A stretch of DNA of 64,000 nt. Origin: Anaeramoeba flamelloides (lineage: Eukaryota > Metamonada > Anaeramoebidae). Location: positions 3,162,001 through 3,226,000 of the forward strand of contig JANTQA010000033.1 of the NCBI GenBank assembly GCA_027625915.1. Direction: 5' to 3'. Under the pieces are notes generated by a model. The model worked only from the letters and a program-made list of their open reading frames with translations. It was not told the DNA's origin and searched no databases. Positions 35,955 to 48,273 of this stretch are shown piece after piece. A program made the position numbers and the translations under genes. Position 1 is the stretch's first letter. Every line of letters begins with the position of its first letter.

Positions 35955-36392
35955 TTACAAAATATTTAGGAGAGTAGGCACTGAAGTAAAACAGCTAAAG
36001 TAAAGTGAAGGTAAAGATCCTTGAAAAAACAAAAAAAAAATAACAAAAAGAGAATATAAAAAAAAATTACTTTTGACTAATTCATTGTACGGGGCTTTGC
36101 ACAGATGATTTTTGTGTTTTTTTAATGCTTTCATTTTGTGCATTTGTTCTTCGCATTCAGAACAATAGAATGCTTCACATTTGGTACAATAGAATTGAGA
36201 AGTTTTTTGCTCACAATTTTCGCATATGGGGATTTCTTTTTCATCATGTTTTGTTATTTTTTTTTTTTTTCTTTTTTTTTTTTGGTTGTACTTCTGTTTA
36301 TTCTTGTTCTTGTTTTGTTGATGTTTGAGTTTTTTATGAGCTTTTTGATCGTGTTTACTTTTATTATTTTGGTGTTTTTTGAGCTTTTCCAT
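35955..36392 (-). CDS. small B-box zinc-finger protein
   Basis: A Lys/Gln/Asn-rich basic N-terminus (about 1-55) precedes one B-box-like zinc finger, with spacing C-x2-C-x7-C-x2-C-x4-C-x2-C-x4-H-x8-H-x2-H. The finger starts at CENC and ends near KNHLCKAPYNE. B-boxes bind zinc and mediate protein contacts, and occur in TRIM-like proteins. No RING, coiled coil or B30.2 domain follows, so the protein is short (about 128 residues if the 51-nt segment 36020-36070 is an intron). The unspliced reading of that segment is a Phe-rich hydrophobic run unlike the rest. The true 3' end is uncertain; a second donor-like GTAAAA lies at the last codon. Confidence 0.62.
   Translation of the reverse strand: MEKLKKHQNNKSKHDQKAHKKLKHQQNKNKNKQKYNQKKKRKKKKITKHDEKEIPICENCEQKTSQFYCTKCEAFYCSECEEQMHKMKALKKHKNHLCKAPYNELVKSNFFLYSLFVIFFLFFQGSLPSLYFSCFTSVPTLLNIL
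36020..36070 (-). other. probable 51-nt intron in the B-box gene
   Basis: On the minus strand the segment begins GTAATT and ends TTTTTTCAAG, is strongly T-rich, and is a multiple of three. Removing it joins VK to RSLPSLYFS and deletes an implausible Phe-rich stretch. Confidence 0.6.
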
Positions 36393-39300
36393 TACAAAAT
36401 GTTTGTTTGTTTTGTTGTGATTAGAAAAAACTAAATAAAAAAAAATGAATTAATTTATAGAATAAGATACTAGAACAATTTATTTAATTTTATTTAACAC
36501 TAATTGGTTGTTTCTTTTTTGAATTTTAAAAGTAATGAACAACCAAAATTTGCTGAAAAGGTTTGATTTGAACTATAAAAAAATAAGTTTTCCCCATATT
36601 TAATTAGAAAATTGAAAAAAGAAAACTTAACGTCAATTATGTGATCTAAAAATGAAAAGGAAACAGGTAAAAAAGTTCAACAAAATTTTTAATTGGGTAA
36701 CATTAATATTACCCAATAAATAAAAGTCAAACCATTGAAAAGAAGAAACACTCAAATTTAAAGAATAATTCTTTATATTGTTATCAACGAATTCAACAAA
36801 CAGAATTCAGTTCTCCTTTTTTATCTAAATATAATATCTTGAGTGGTTTTGCAGATCCTCAAAAATACAGTAAATTATTTCTCACAAATGTTTAATAATT
36901 TTGATCAATTAAAGAGAAAAACAGACTGAAAGACAGTATTAAAAAACTTTTTATCATGCTGAACACTTACTTTTGTCTTTAATGATTTACAATTTCTTTT
37001 ATTAATTGCTGTTAATTTTAATTTTAAGGAAGGTTCAAATTAGAAATGATGTTAATTTTTTTTTTCTAAATGCGTAATAATTTGAGCCATTTTAACGAAA
37101 TTATTTTTAAAATTTTTTTAATAGCATAATATACTCACTAATTATCAACAAAAAAAATCACATTGATTAGTTTTGTTTCCCTTTTTATAAAGTTAATTGT
37201 AAAATAAATTTTTTCCAATATTTGAGATATAATTGATAAAAATAATCTAGGAGTTAATTATTTATATTTTTAGCAACCAACCCATATTTTGGAACAAATT
37301 TAAAGAAATATATTTTTCAAATTTAAAGTCTTAACATTAGTAAAGAACTTTTTAGATTTGTTTCAAAAAGTAGATATTTTTCTAAAAATCTTGCATAATT
37401 TACAAATAATAAAAGGATAAGTTTTAATTGAACAGATCAATTTTTAAAACTTTTTTATACATCAATTTTTTAGAGAAATTTGTAGTACATTAGAACGAAT
37501 ATAACGTACCAAAAAAGCATGTATACTTTCATTTTAGAATTCACAATGATTGATCTAACATCTTAAATATATTCACAAAAAATATATTCTTCAAATTTTA
37601 GGAGTGACGTCCTCTGAAAAAAGTGATAGTAGAGAAGTGGAATTCTTTTTATTGAAAAAATAAAACCATTATTTTAAAAATTCAATAAGATTTCATAACT
37701 TTTAAACCATTTACTTATTTAAAACTAAAAAAATCATTTTTTCATATTTTCCTTTTACAAAAGTTAAGATTCATTCCCTTTTGATAATTTTTTTTCCAAT
37801 CTGTAACCAAACTTCAATTCTAATTTTTTAACTTATCAAAATTCAATTTTTAAAAAAAAAAAACCAATTTAATCAGAATAAGAAGAAATACCATATTAGA
37901 ACCATTTACTATTTCAAACGTTAATAATTGTTTATCAATTATAAGACTCAATGTACAAAAAATAAAAAATTATCAATACTAATAAATCCAGACTTTGTGT
38001 TAAAATTTTTGGAGAGAGCATAGCAAAAATTTATGTGTGTAAATTAGTTTAAATTATATTAGGAATATTGGTTGATCAAATGGTTAGATACTATTGACTA
38101 AATTTATTTGAGTTCTTCTATTTTAAACAATTAAACTTTAAAATAATATCAATTTTTGATTAAAATTTTGATCGACCAAAACAAGTTGCTTAATTCAAAA
38201 AATTAAATGAAAAAAAAAAAAAAATATGAAAAACATTTTTTCATCTTTTACAAAAATCAAAATTATTTTCGAATCGAATGAAATTGTATATTTGTGAGTG
38301 CTTTAACTGTTTTCACTGTGTGTGAAATTTTGAATTTTCGTTTAATTGACTTTAATTTATCATTTTTAATTATTATTTGATATTTCATAAGGTATACTAT
38401 TTTTTTTTTTTTTGAAATAAATTTTATCAATAAAGTGGTTAATCCTACTCTACTACGTGATGTAATTAAAACCTCGAATTAAGAAGAGATATTCTGAGTA
38501 ATAATCATTATATTTAATTTAAGATAACTAAGACTAGGTATAAAAAAAAAAATTCGATCTGTATAATAAATCTTAAATATCTAAAATTATTGTTTAAGGA
38601 AAAAAGTCTAAAAAGAGAGAAATCCTATTTTCACTTATACAATAATTGTTTACACCAAATAAATAAATCAGTATATATATACATATATACCAAGATGTTA
38701 AAATATATCAAAAATTGGATTAATATTCAATTTTAAGTATTTTCAATTAATATTAATAATATTTATTATTTAAATCAATTTTATTTTTTTTTCGATTTTT
38801 ATTTTTTGTTTATTCATAATAAAAATAATTTTCAAGTCATAATTAACAAAATTATTTTCCATCCAAAAGGAATCCAGATAGGAAGAATTAATTGTTTGTG
38901 TTTAAAAGATTTGAATGAATATTAGAATCAAAAAATAATTATGTTAATTTTAAAATAAAAATCATTTTTTCCCATTTCTACACATTTTACTTTTTATCTT
39001 TTTTTGTTTTTTTTTTTTGACCGATAATTCATTTTGAAATTTTTTTTTTTTTTTGTAGGATTGATGCGACTTCCTAAAACTGTGTTATTATAATTTTATT
39101 GAAATAATTGTAATAGTGATTGAGAAACCAATATTTATATTTCTCTCAGAATGTTATTTAATCTTCAATAGGAAATCAAAATGAATATTGTGGTTTTTCT
39201 CATTAGGGTTATTAGAATTTGAGTTTTTCAATTTTTAATAAAATATATTGATTTATTTTTTTATTTCATATAGATAACTGTAAACCCTTGGTATGTATTA

Positions 39301-39558
39301 TTATACTTCTTCCTATATACTCTTCAGAGTTTAATTCTAAATAAAATATTATTTATGGTTAGAAAACTTAAGGTAATCAAGAGAAAATGAAAATAAAAAA
39401 ATTACAAATAAAAAATTCCTAAAATAGTTAAAAAATATACAAATTCGGGTACATAGTGCCCCACTTTTCGGAATCCTGAAATACCAATTTATTAATCACA
39501 CTTTGTGGAATCTTATTATTAATAATCTTTCTATTGGGTTTTTACTCCTCATGTTTCA
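36393..39558. other. long gap, no gene seen
   Basis: A+T-rich text upstream of the B-box gene. No coding-like frame and no repeat that I could pair. Confidence 0.5.
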
Positions 39559-39696
39559 GGACATGTATAATTTTTAATTTGGTTATTTAAATTATATAAT
39601 ATTTTTTTACTTCAATGTTTTAATTATTTTTCTTCTTCTCTTTTTTTATTTAGTAAATTTTCTTTGATTACTCCTTTCTCACAATAAATAAATAAA
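39559..39696 (+). mobile_element. SINE-like element, older copy
   Basis: Colinear with 46259-46400 over the head (GGACRTGKATARTTTYTAATT), the TTCTTCTTCTC block, the ATTACTCCTTTCT block and the (AAAT)n tail. No clear target duplication remains. Confidence 0.6.
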
Positions 39697-39959
39697 ATAT
39701 TATTTCAAAAGAATTCTAGATTACCTTTTAACACAAATAAAGTTTACAATAAATGTGAATAGAGTATATAGAAATTAAATATTACAATAAAAGTTATTTA
39801 AGTTATATTAATAATATTTATTTAGTTCTATAATAGAATATTGATTCACTTTTATTTATCAGGATTCCTTAAAAAGTGTTTTTGAATTACAAAAAAAAAG
39901 AAATTTTAATTTTTGTAAATAATATTAAATGGGGTAGTTTATTTTAGAAATAAAAAATT

Positions 39960-41070
39960 ATCTTGTTGAGATCTTGAATTTTTTTTTCTTTTTTGGTAAT
40001 TTGTGTATTTTGACTTCTGAAATAGATGATTGAACCAAATTATAACTTTTTATTAATTTAAGCATATTATTTAAAATCAAAAATTTGCATTTTTCCAATA
40101 TAAAATCAAAAGAAAGTAACCTATTATTTTTATTTATAATTAAGTTAATTCTTGAAAATGATTCAACAAGTTTTTCGTTTTATATTGGAAAGTATCAATT
40201 TTTGAAAAGAAAAAGTTTTATTTTGTAATTATTTTTAATTATCAATATTTCAATTGAAATCTCAGCCAATAAAAATAATTGAAGTATAATGTATTAAATC
40301 AATCTAAATTCGTTATAAGTTTAACAACAAAGTTTATAAAAGAAATTTATAAGTTATTAAACAAACATTTTTTTACACTTAATATTTTGAAAATAGTCTT
40401 TTTCTGGTTTTCAAAAAATGAAAACAAATTTTAAAAAAAATTTTAAATTTTGAAAAAATTTTTTAACAAGTATTTGGTCTTATTCACAAGTATTTTTAAA
40501 ACGATATAAATCATTTTTGGAATAAAAAAATTGATTTTGAATAATGTGGATAAAATCTCCTAATTCCCAAATATCTTCAAGAAAATTTTATTTTGTAAAA
40601 TCGATTATCATCTTAAAACAAAAACAAAATTTCTGAGTAAAATTTTTAAATGATCACAAAAATTTGATTATTATTTTGAAATATTCTTCTTAAAAAATAC
40701 TATTTTTCAATATATCGAATAAATCATTGCATTTTTTTGGTTAGCCAAAAGTTTTATCTCAAAAAAGAAAAAAATCTCTTTTATTAATATCCCTGATAAC
40801 AAAGACTATTCTTTTGTAATAATGATGGAAATGGTCATAAACAGGGTAAAAAATTTTTATAATTGAAGAAATAAAATGAATTTAAATCATTTTCTTTTTC
40901 ATAGAAAAAAAAGGAAAAAAAAAAAATGATCTCAGTTGAAAAATTTTCTTTTCTGTGTTTCTGGGTAGATCTTAATTTTTTGACACTTGACAATCTAAAA
41001 AATTTAAAAGTAGAGAATATCACCAATAGAATATCGTAAAATTTTGCTATGTTGTGGTGGAGTACTGATC
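39960..41070 (+). repeat. dispersed repeat family D, uninterrupted copy
   Basis: Colinear with 8335-8700 plus 9650-10370. Its right edge (GTACTGATCCCTTAAATTG) recalls the family C terminus but differs. No coding frame. Confidence 0.6.
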
Positions 41071-41186
41071 CCTTAAATTGTAAAAAATGTTGTCGATATA
41101 AAAATAAGATTGAAAAAAATTTATTTTATTTTGTTCAGAAAAGCCTAAATTCACAAACAATTGAGATTTTAAATAATTAAAAAATA

Positions 41187-42269
41187 TTAATTATTGATTG
41201 ACGGGGGAAAAAAAACTTGAATAAGATTTTTCAACCATCCTTTATTATAGAATTTTTTACATTTTTGAAGGTCTATTTGCTCTTTATTTTGTATCCCATT
41301 TTTGAAATTTATTTGAATATGCTTTTTTTTTTTTTTTCTTGTCATGATTGATTTAGAGGTGGTTGATGTTGTTTGTGATTTTTTTGTAAATTGAGAATCA
41401 TCGGATTGGTTATTAGTATTCTTATAAATGGACACGTTCTTCTTCCTTAACTTCTTCTTCTTCTTCTTGTTGTTGTTCTTCTTCTTCTTCATTATCTTCT
41501 GATCATGATCATTATTCTTTACGTTATTGATATTATTTTTTTCTAAATCTGTTTTAAGTTGAATAAAAATAAAATTTTCATGTGTTGTGATATTCTGAAT
41601 AATTTTTAGACAATGATTAGCAAATAAAGCAAAAGTGATCAATGACAATAATGTAAAAAAAATGGCAAAATTAAAGAAGGTTTTGCATTCTCCATCCAAA
41701 AATGAAAAAATCAAACTAATACCAATATCTTTTGTATAATCACTCTTATTATTATAATAAACAAAATCAAACACGCCATTCATCTTCAATTTAAATACCA
41801 AAATGATGGCGCATAGGAAACTGTAATAGCAATACAAAACAAGCATTACAAACAAATGAAAAATGAAAAATCTTAAATTCCTTTCCCCGATTGGATTCAT
41901 TAACCAACTACAATAATGATCATATTTTGCGATACACTTATTGGTAAATGTGCAATGATTTGACCGTGCTGGTTGCTTTAATTTGCAAGTTGAGCATACC
42001 GTTGGGAGGTAGATTTGATTTTCGTTAGGATATATCTTTATATACTTCATATAATTGTTTTTAGTAATAATGCCAGGACTTGAAAAAGATGCACAAACAA
42101 ACGCAATGAGGTAACAGACAAGTAATATTAATAACAAATAATAATGTTGTTTGTTAATTGTGGAGATGTTTGGCAATTCAAGATAAAATTGGCGTATAAA
42201 AATCGGATGAATAATTAAATTCATCAATATGTAAAAAATATATGGAATCGGGGTTTTCTTAAGAAACAA
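41187..42269 (-). CDS. DHYC-type S-palmitoyltransferase, ZDHHC4-like
   Basis: A protein of 360 residues with four hydrophobic membrane segments (about 8-26, 43-62, 133-160, 198-220). The cysteine-rich domain sits on the cytosolic loop between segments 2 and 3. SSPGIITKNN before it and CSTCKLKQPARSNHC resemble ZDHHC4. The active motif is DHYC (117-120), not DHHC. Asp117, His118 and Cys120 are kept. The first zinc site (Cys92 or 95, His105, Cys112) looks intact, but Thr109, Tyr119 and Pro126 stand where the second site normally has Cys, His and Cys. A TTHE motif (228-231) follows segment 4, as in active family members. The tail is a Lys/Asn-rich basic stretch. Enzymes of this family attach palmitate to cysteines of membrane proteins at the ER, Golgi or plasma membrane. 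Yeast Akr1 is a known active DHYC enzyme. Confidence 0.93.
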   Translation of the reverse strand: MFLKKTPIPYIFYILMNLIIHPIFIRQFYLELPNISTINKQHYYLLLILLVCYLIAFVCASFSSPGIITKNNYMKYIKIYPNENQIYLPTVCSTCKLKQPARSNHCTFTNKCIAKYDHYCSWLMNPIGERNLRFFIFHLFVMLVLYCYYSFLCAIILVFKLKMNGVFDFVYYNNKSDYTKDIGISLIFSFLDGECKTFFNFAIFFTLLSLITFALFANHCLKIIQNITTHENFIFIQLKTDLEKNNINNVKNNDHDQKIMKKKKNNNKKKKKKLRKKNVSIYKNTNNQSDDSQFTKKSQTTSTTSKSIMTRKKKKKHIQINFKNGIQNKEQIDLQKCKKFYNKGWLKNLIQVFFPPSINN

Positions 42270-42802
42270 AATTTCAATTACATTATGAATTAAAAGTTCA
42301 AATTTTTTACCAATTAATACTACAAATATATTTCTTTGGTTGGTTTTAAAAAATAGAAAGAAAAATAATAATTAGATGAAATAGGGGGAATTAGAAAAAA
42401 AAACAATAAGTGTAAAAAAAAAAAAAAAAAATATTAATTAGAGTTTTAATGAATTAATTTGTTATTATCTTGGAAAAAACTATATCCTTTGATTTATTTG
42501 TAAAACGAAATATATCTCTTCTCTTTGCAGTTAATATTTTTATTGTTGAATTTTTATTTTTTTTATTTTTTATTCTTTTTGTTGTGAAGAAAAGTATTTG
42601 AGCTTATGTATAATCTTAAAGTGTCATATAGCGAGTAGTTTTGTTTACATTTCAGTTTTTGTTTCGAACAATTATAATATATATTTATATATTTATTATT
42701 ATTATTTAAGAAAGGGGGATTTTAATTTCTCTTGTTTGCTGTTAGGTTTGTTTTGATGTAGAAAGAATTGAGTAAAATCTTTTAAATTAAAAAAAAAAAC
42801 AA

Positions 42803-44991
42803 GGCACTTGGCAGCACTTGACGGTACTTGACGGCACTATCCTAATTCCTAATTTTTTATTTATTATTTTTTTGAAATATTCCCATATATTTTTATTACT
42901 CACAATGGATAATAAAGATATAAACTCTGTTTCAGTCAAAGGGGCCCAACGTTTTTTCCAAATATCAATTATTTTATATAATTTACCTTTGAAGAACAAA
43001 ATAAGAAATAAACCGAATAATATACATCAAAGAATTGTTGATATATGTCTGAAATAAAACTAATTAATCAATAAATTTTCTTAAAAATTGCAAAACTCAA
43101 ATTCTTAGGGGCCTATTGAGAAAAACAACGATGTTTGTTTTGAACTTCTACTGGTATTTGAATAATAAATAGGAAACATTTTTCACTTCATTTTTCATAC
43201 TTTTATTTTAGAAATCAAGTCCCCAAACGAAGTGTGTTGGTATTTGTGGTCTCTATTTGAAAAAGGAAATGAAAATGAAGTGGGAATTTTTCACATTTAT
43301 TAAACAAATATCAAGATCAAAGATCGAATAGAATTCCAATAAAAATGAATATCATTTCTCAACAATCATTTCCACTGGTTTCAATAACCTTAGAATATCA
43401 CATTTTTACCAAGTGACTATTGATCTTGCAATAAAAAAAATTTTTGCCACTGAATTACGGTTTAAAAAAAAAATCGAAAAAAAAAAACAAAAATGTGCAA
43501 AAATGATTTCAATTTTGAAAATTTCCAAGATAAAAATTTTCTTCTAATATCTATGCAAAACCTTTAAACACATGTAATATACCCATTAAAACTGGACCCC
43601 TTTGACTGAAAAATAGTTTAGTATTTTTTTTACCAATAATATTAAAACTATTATTATTATTTAATATATTGATAACATATATATTATTTTTTTTTAATTC
43701 AGATATCCAGATTTTGCGATTATTTTTAAAGGCTGAGAAATTTCAGAGAAAATGATCTAAATCTTCAATGATATCCAAATTATTTTATCTTTTTGCATAA
43801 TTTGAAAAATTTTGTTTTTATTTTATTCTTATCATAAATGTATGAGTATCTGTTTAAATAATTTGCGGGCGTTCTCGGTTTTAAAATTGGGATAGAACCC
43901 TACCATTTTAGACATTTTTTTTTCGTTAGTTTTTTTTTAATTTGAGAAATAAAATCTAAAATTTTACTGCATTTTTCTTAAATCAAAAAAAAACTGTAGT
44001 TAGCTTTTCCAAAATTTAAAAGAATAAAATTAAATTAAAGATTTTACCCAATTCTTTTAAATTTTTAAAAACAGCCTAACTACATTCCCAACTAGAAATA
44101 TTCTTTTAATTGATTAATTCTATAATTATCTTATCTAATTTCTAATTTTTTTAATAATTTCAATTTTCAAAAAAATGATAAATTTTCTAATCAAAACTTA
44201 AACTCTGGAAAGATAAAAATATAAAAAAAATGTCTAAAATGGAAGGGTTTGACTTCTATTTTAAAACCTAGAATATTTTAAAAATTATTTCAACAAATAT
44301 TCTTATATGTCCTTAATAAAATTAAGCACTATTTTTTTCTGATTAATATTTTTCGAAATTAAGTTCATAAATTAATTCCATTAACCACTCTGATAATTTT
44401 TTTTAGAATAAAAACACTCTCAACTTTTGAATATCGAAAATATTTTTTGAAATTACTGTGTACTTTTTTATTTTTTTTTTGAAAAATTGTGGTTGAGAAA
44501 AGCTTGAAATCAAAGAATAAGTTAATATATTAAATTAGAATGGTTTTCCAGAAAGTTTATCTTTTTAGTTGAACTTTTTTTTAATTTTACCATTTAAAAC
44601 TAAAAAAAACATTTGAAGACCAAATTATTACTGTTTGTGAAAAGAAAATTCACAATAATTTAGAATTTGTTTTTGTAAATGAGTTAAAACAAGATAGTGT
44701 ATCTAAAAATATACATAATTTCAAGTTTGAATTCAATGATTTTGGCAAAACATGTTTTCAAGAAAAAGTTAAATTGAAACTTTATTTATTTTTATTTTAT
44801 CATTTAGTTTTTTTAATTGTATTAATGCAAAGTATTTGATCAGTTTTTCATTTTTAGTGTTTTTTGGGTCGTAGGGACATATTATGAATGAAAATAAATA
44901 ATTTAATATCATTGAAGGGCTGGATTATTTTATCTTCAACGCATGTTGGGAAGTGTCGTTGAGTAATGTTGAGTACCGCCGAGTGACTAGC
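42803..44991. mobile_element. 2.2-kb element with inverted ends built of 10-bp G+C-rich repeats
   Basis: The left end has three tandem ~10-bp units (GCACTTGGCA, GCACTTGACG, GTACTTGACG). The complement of the right end aligns with it without gaps at about two thirds identity over 39 bp, mostly transition differences. Inside, a minus-strand frame (42787-42999) reads WKKRWAPLTETEFISLL, and a plus-strand text at 43588 reads WTPLTEKxFSIF, so one coding-like motif occurs twice in opposite orientation. A partly related inverted segment lies at 45290-45420, outside the element. Confidence 0.5.
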
Positions 44992-45536
44992 CTTTCTTGA
45001 TATTTTCAATATACTTGCGAAAATCTATTGATTTTCTGAACAAACAGAAAACTCAAGAAAGGTTACTATCAATTTTCAAGATTTTTCGTTTTTGATTAGA
45101 AAACCAATAGATTTTCCCATCAAAACCAAAAGTTTAGAAAAACAAAAAACATTTTTTTTTCAATTTAAGAAATTAAAAAAAAAAATAACGCCACTTTTCT
45201 AGTGTTTTTTTTTTTGTTTATTTGGGGGATTGAAAGCATATCCTAATACAACATTAAACTTTATAAAAGGGAATGGCACACTGTCTATGGAAATAATTAT
45301 GGAATTAGGATTTCTGAATTAAAATAAAAATAATTAATATATCTAATATATTAAATAATAATAATTTTAATATTATTAGTAAAAAAGATACTATATCTTT
45401 ATTATCCAAAGTGAACGGTAAAGATATATTTTAATCTTTTTAAAAAAAATCTCAATACAGGTTTAGTAATACAGCAAATAAGAGTAAGTAAAAATCCCTT
45501 CTTTAAAGAGCATTGAAAATAAAATAAAATAAAGTA

Positions 45537-46048
45537 GTGAAAAAGTTACTGGACATGAAAAAAAAAATCCCTGACAAGATTTTTAATTGTGAATATTCGG
45601 AAAATTGTTGTGTAATTGCTGAATAATTGCTTTTATTTAAAATCTAATCCTTTTTTTAAGAATCAAACTTTTAAAATTAAAACTCGCCTACTTATTAGAA
45701 TGATGATTAATGAAATTACACTTCTCCGAAACATCATCCAATCAATCAAAAAAAAAAAAAAAGAATAAAAATTATCATTTTCCAAATTCTCTAACAAACC
45801 TCTATTAAACTCGATTGTTTTTCAAAAAAAGTTGATCTACTTATGCTATCAAACAACCACTTTATTATTCTATAGATATCCCACTTTAATGAACTTTAGG
45901 TAGGTTTATTACTATCTTCATAAAAAAATTGGTTATTTATAAAAAGGATTTGGTTGAAAATAAAAGAAATTACACAACAATTTTCCTAATATTCACAACT
46001 AAAAATCTTGTCAGGGATTTTTTTTTTCATGTCCAGTAACTTTTTTAC
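45537..46048. mobile_element. MITE family H, copy 1
   Basis: 512 bp with ~75-bp inverted ends sharing AAAGTTACTGGACATGAAAA, ATCCCTGACAAGATTTTTA and GTGAATATT. TA flanks both ends (45535-45536, 46049-46050). Confidence 0.78.
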
Positions 46049-46258
46049 TACTATATAATATAAAAAATTTTTTTCAAAGAAAATTGGGATCCAAAATACA
46101 CCAAAACTTGGATACCATTTCGAAAGTATTCAAAATAATTAATTAAGATTTTGTTTTTGGTTCTTGTTTTGAAATTTCTTTTCGAGTAGTACCATGTATC
46201 AGAAAAAAAAAAAAATAATAATAAAGATTCAATATTTTTGGAATAATTGTGTAATTTT

Positions 46259-46400
46259 GGACGTGGATAGTTTCTAATTGGTCATGAAAATGATAAAATT
46301 TATTTTTTATATATATATTAATTATTTTTCTTCTTCTCTTTTTTTTATTTGATGATTTTTCTTTAATTACTCCTTTCTATAAATAAATAAATAATAAATA
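46259..46400 (+). mobile_element. SINE-like retroposon with 17-bp target duplication
   Basis: A 142-bp element from GGACGTGGATAG to an (AAAT)n tail. It is bracketed by identical 17-base repeats, AATAATTGTGTAATTTT (46242-46258 and 46401-46417). A variable-length target duplication plus a simple 3' tail is the mark of LINE-driven insertion. No clear tRNA A/B boxes, so its RNA parent is unknown. Confidence 0.72.
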
Positions 46401-46417
46401 AATAATTGTGTAATTTT

Positions 46418-47404
46418 CATCATTTAAACCTCACAATATCCGGTTTTAATTTTACTGAATGAAGTAAAATATGAATTTTTTCATTTTTTTTTTTTTGAAA
46501 ACTAAAAGGGATTGGTGTTTTTTAAGAATTTTTTGAAAACAGACAGGTTGTAAATTGATATTTTAAAATGTTTATTATTCCAGGTGATTAACAATTTTTC
46601 AAAATCAAGTTTATTAACTAATAAAAATGATTCAAAAGATTGTTTGTTCAAAGGAAATTACAAATATTGCAATTTTTTAGGATTTTTTTAAATTTTGAAG
46701 CAAATTAAAAAATCATTTATTGATCCAAAATATTTTTGGAATTCTCTGAACAAAAAAAGGCAAATCTAAAATTGGTTTTTTTTTAACATCCTACAACTGT
46801 ATCTATCCATATTATACCCAAGTATGTTTATACCCAAGTCCATTTTTTATAGAATACTTGAAAATAAAGTGAATGGCTAAAGATATTCAAGGTTTTTAGT
46901 TTTCAAACCTTTCCAAGGTAAATTTTGGATCTGGAAAGGAGAAAAACATTATTCTAAAATGGGAAAATTTAGAAAAAAAATTTAATACTCATGAATTTCA
47001 GCAATTTTTATCGGCTTCACATTTTTTAAAGTCAACAAATATGAAATTAAATATGAACTTGATAGTCGACTATTGTAAAATTTGGATAGTCCTTAAAAAA
47101 AAAAAACAGTGTAGATCATTTTCTTTTTTGAAAAATTTCATTAATTTTTTTTTTTGGAATGAAGAACATTTTTCATAATTTAAAGATAATGTTGCTGTTT
47201 GATTATTAGAAACATAGAAATGACAATAATTCAAGAAATTGTTTGTGTATAAAATTTCTCACAACATTGATAATTGAATTTTTCTCGGTGTAAGGCTACC
47301 CTTAAAAAAATATCAATTGGTGAAATTTGGGTACATTTGAAAATTAAAGACAGAAATTAGAATTAATTTCAGTTATAATCTGCTTATGAAGAACACTTTT
47401 TTGA
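46418..47404. other. gap, no gene seen
   Basis: A+T-rich text 3' of the spliced membrane-protein gene. No coding-like frame. Confidence 0.4.
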
Positions 47405-48273
47405 TCACCTTTGATAATTAACGACAACTCTTGGATTTTCTTTGTTGATACTAACTTTTTGTTTTGAATCACTTTCTCCATTAACAATGTTTTTTTTTTT
47501 TATATTCAAGCTGGTTGTAGTTTTTAGGGAATTGAACAGCGAACAAAAGGGGTAGATATTAAAATGAGTGCTGTTATCAAATGGTGATGCATGTACGTTA
47601 ATGCCTTGATTTCTTTTACATTCTTGGCAGTTAATTATTATTAAAGAAGGAATTAGGTTGTTAGCACTCTTATGGATACAGAGATATTGTTTGAAAAGTT
47701 TTTTTCTTTTTCCTTTCCCTTTTTCTTTTCTTTTTCTTTTGTTTCAATTTTTTTTGGATCAAAATTGATTAAAAAAAATTAGCTGTGAAATTCTTGGTTT
47801 GGTTTGTTGTTGTATTATTTTTTTTTTTTATCAAGATTACTCACAAAGGATCTGTTTTTTTTTTAAAAAGAGAAAGGTAATTTTTTTGCGGTTTCTTTCC
47901 AAACAAGAATTAAATTAAAAGAACAAATCATAAAAGAAGATCAACCAAAAGAAATTATCAAAAAATAAAGAAAAAGAAATCATTAAATTTTACTTAAGTT
48001 GTTGAAAGATTCCAAAAGTTAAATAAGCATGTATTTTTCCAATAACTGAATTTGTGTGTATTTCATTTTTACCAAAAATATAGATATAAACAAGCAAAAT
48101 TAAAAAAAGAATGAAAAAGATAAAAAAGCCTTCAAAGAGCATGTAAATAGAAAAAAATGAAAAAGGGTTGTTTCCATTTTGAATCAATTTACTATGTAGC
48201 AACCATATTTTTTGTTTTTATTAGACTTGTTCCATAATCTGCCCAATTGTCTCGTCAAAGTGTAACTATTCAT
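47405..48273 (-). CDS. spliced small membrane protein, function unknown
   Basis: No single long ATG-started frame exists, but three pieces look coding on the minus strand. (1) 48227-48273 starts at ATG with MNSYTLTRQLGRLWN. (2) 47994-48191 encodes KLIQNGNNPFSFF then one strong membrane segment (IFFILFLILLVYIYIF) and SVIGKIHAYLTFGIFQQL. (3) 47408-47768 is open without ATG and encodes a Lys-rich stretch, KQYLCIHKSANNLIPS, a CQEC pair, then FNIYPFCSLFN and a polar tail to a TGA at 47405-47407. Pieces 1 and 2 join in phase over 48192-48226 (GTCTAA...CATAG, only 35 nt). Piece 2 ends at a donor GTAAAA at 47993. The acceptor before piece 3 could not be fixed. The region is clearly richer in G+C than its flanks. 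Family not recognised; exon borders are inferred. Confidence 0.5.
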
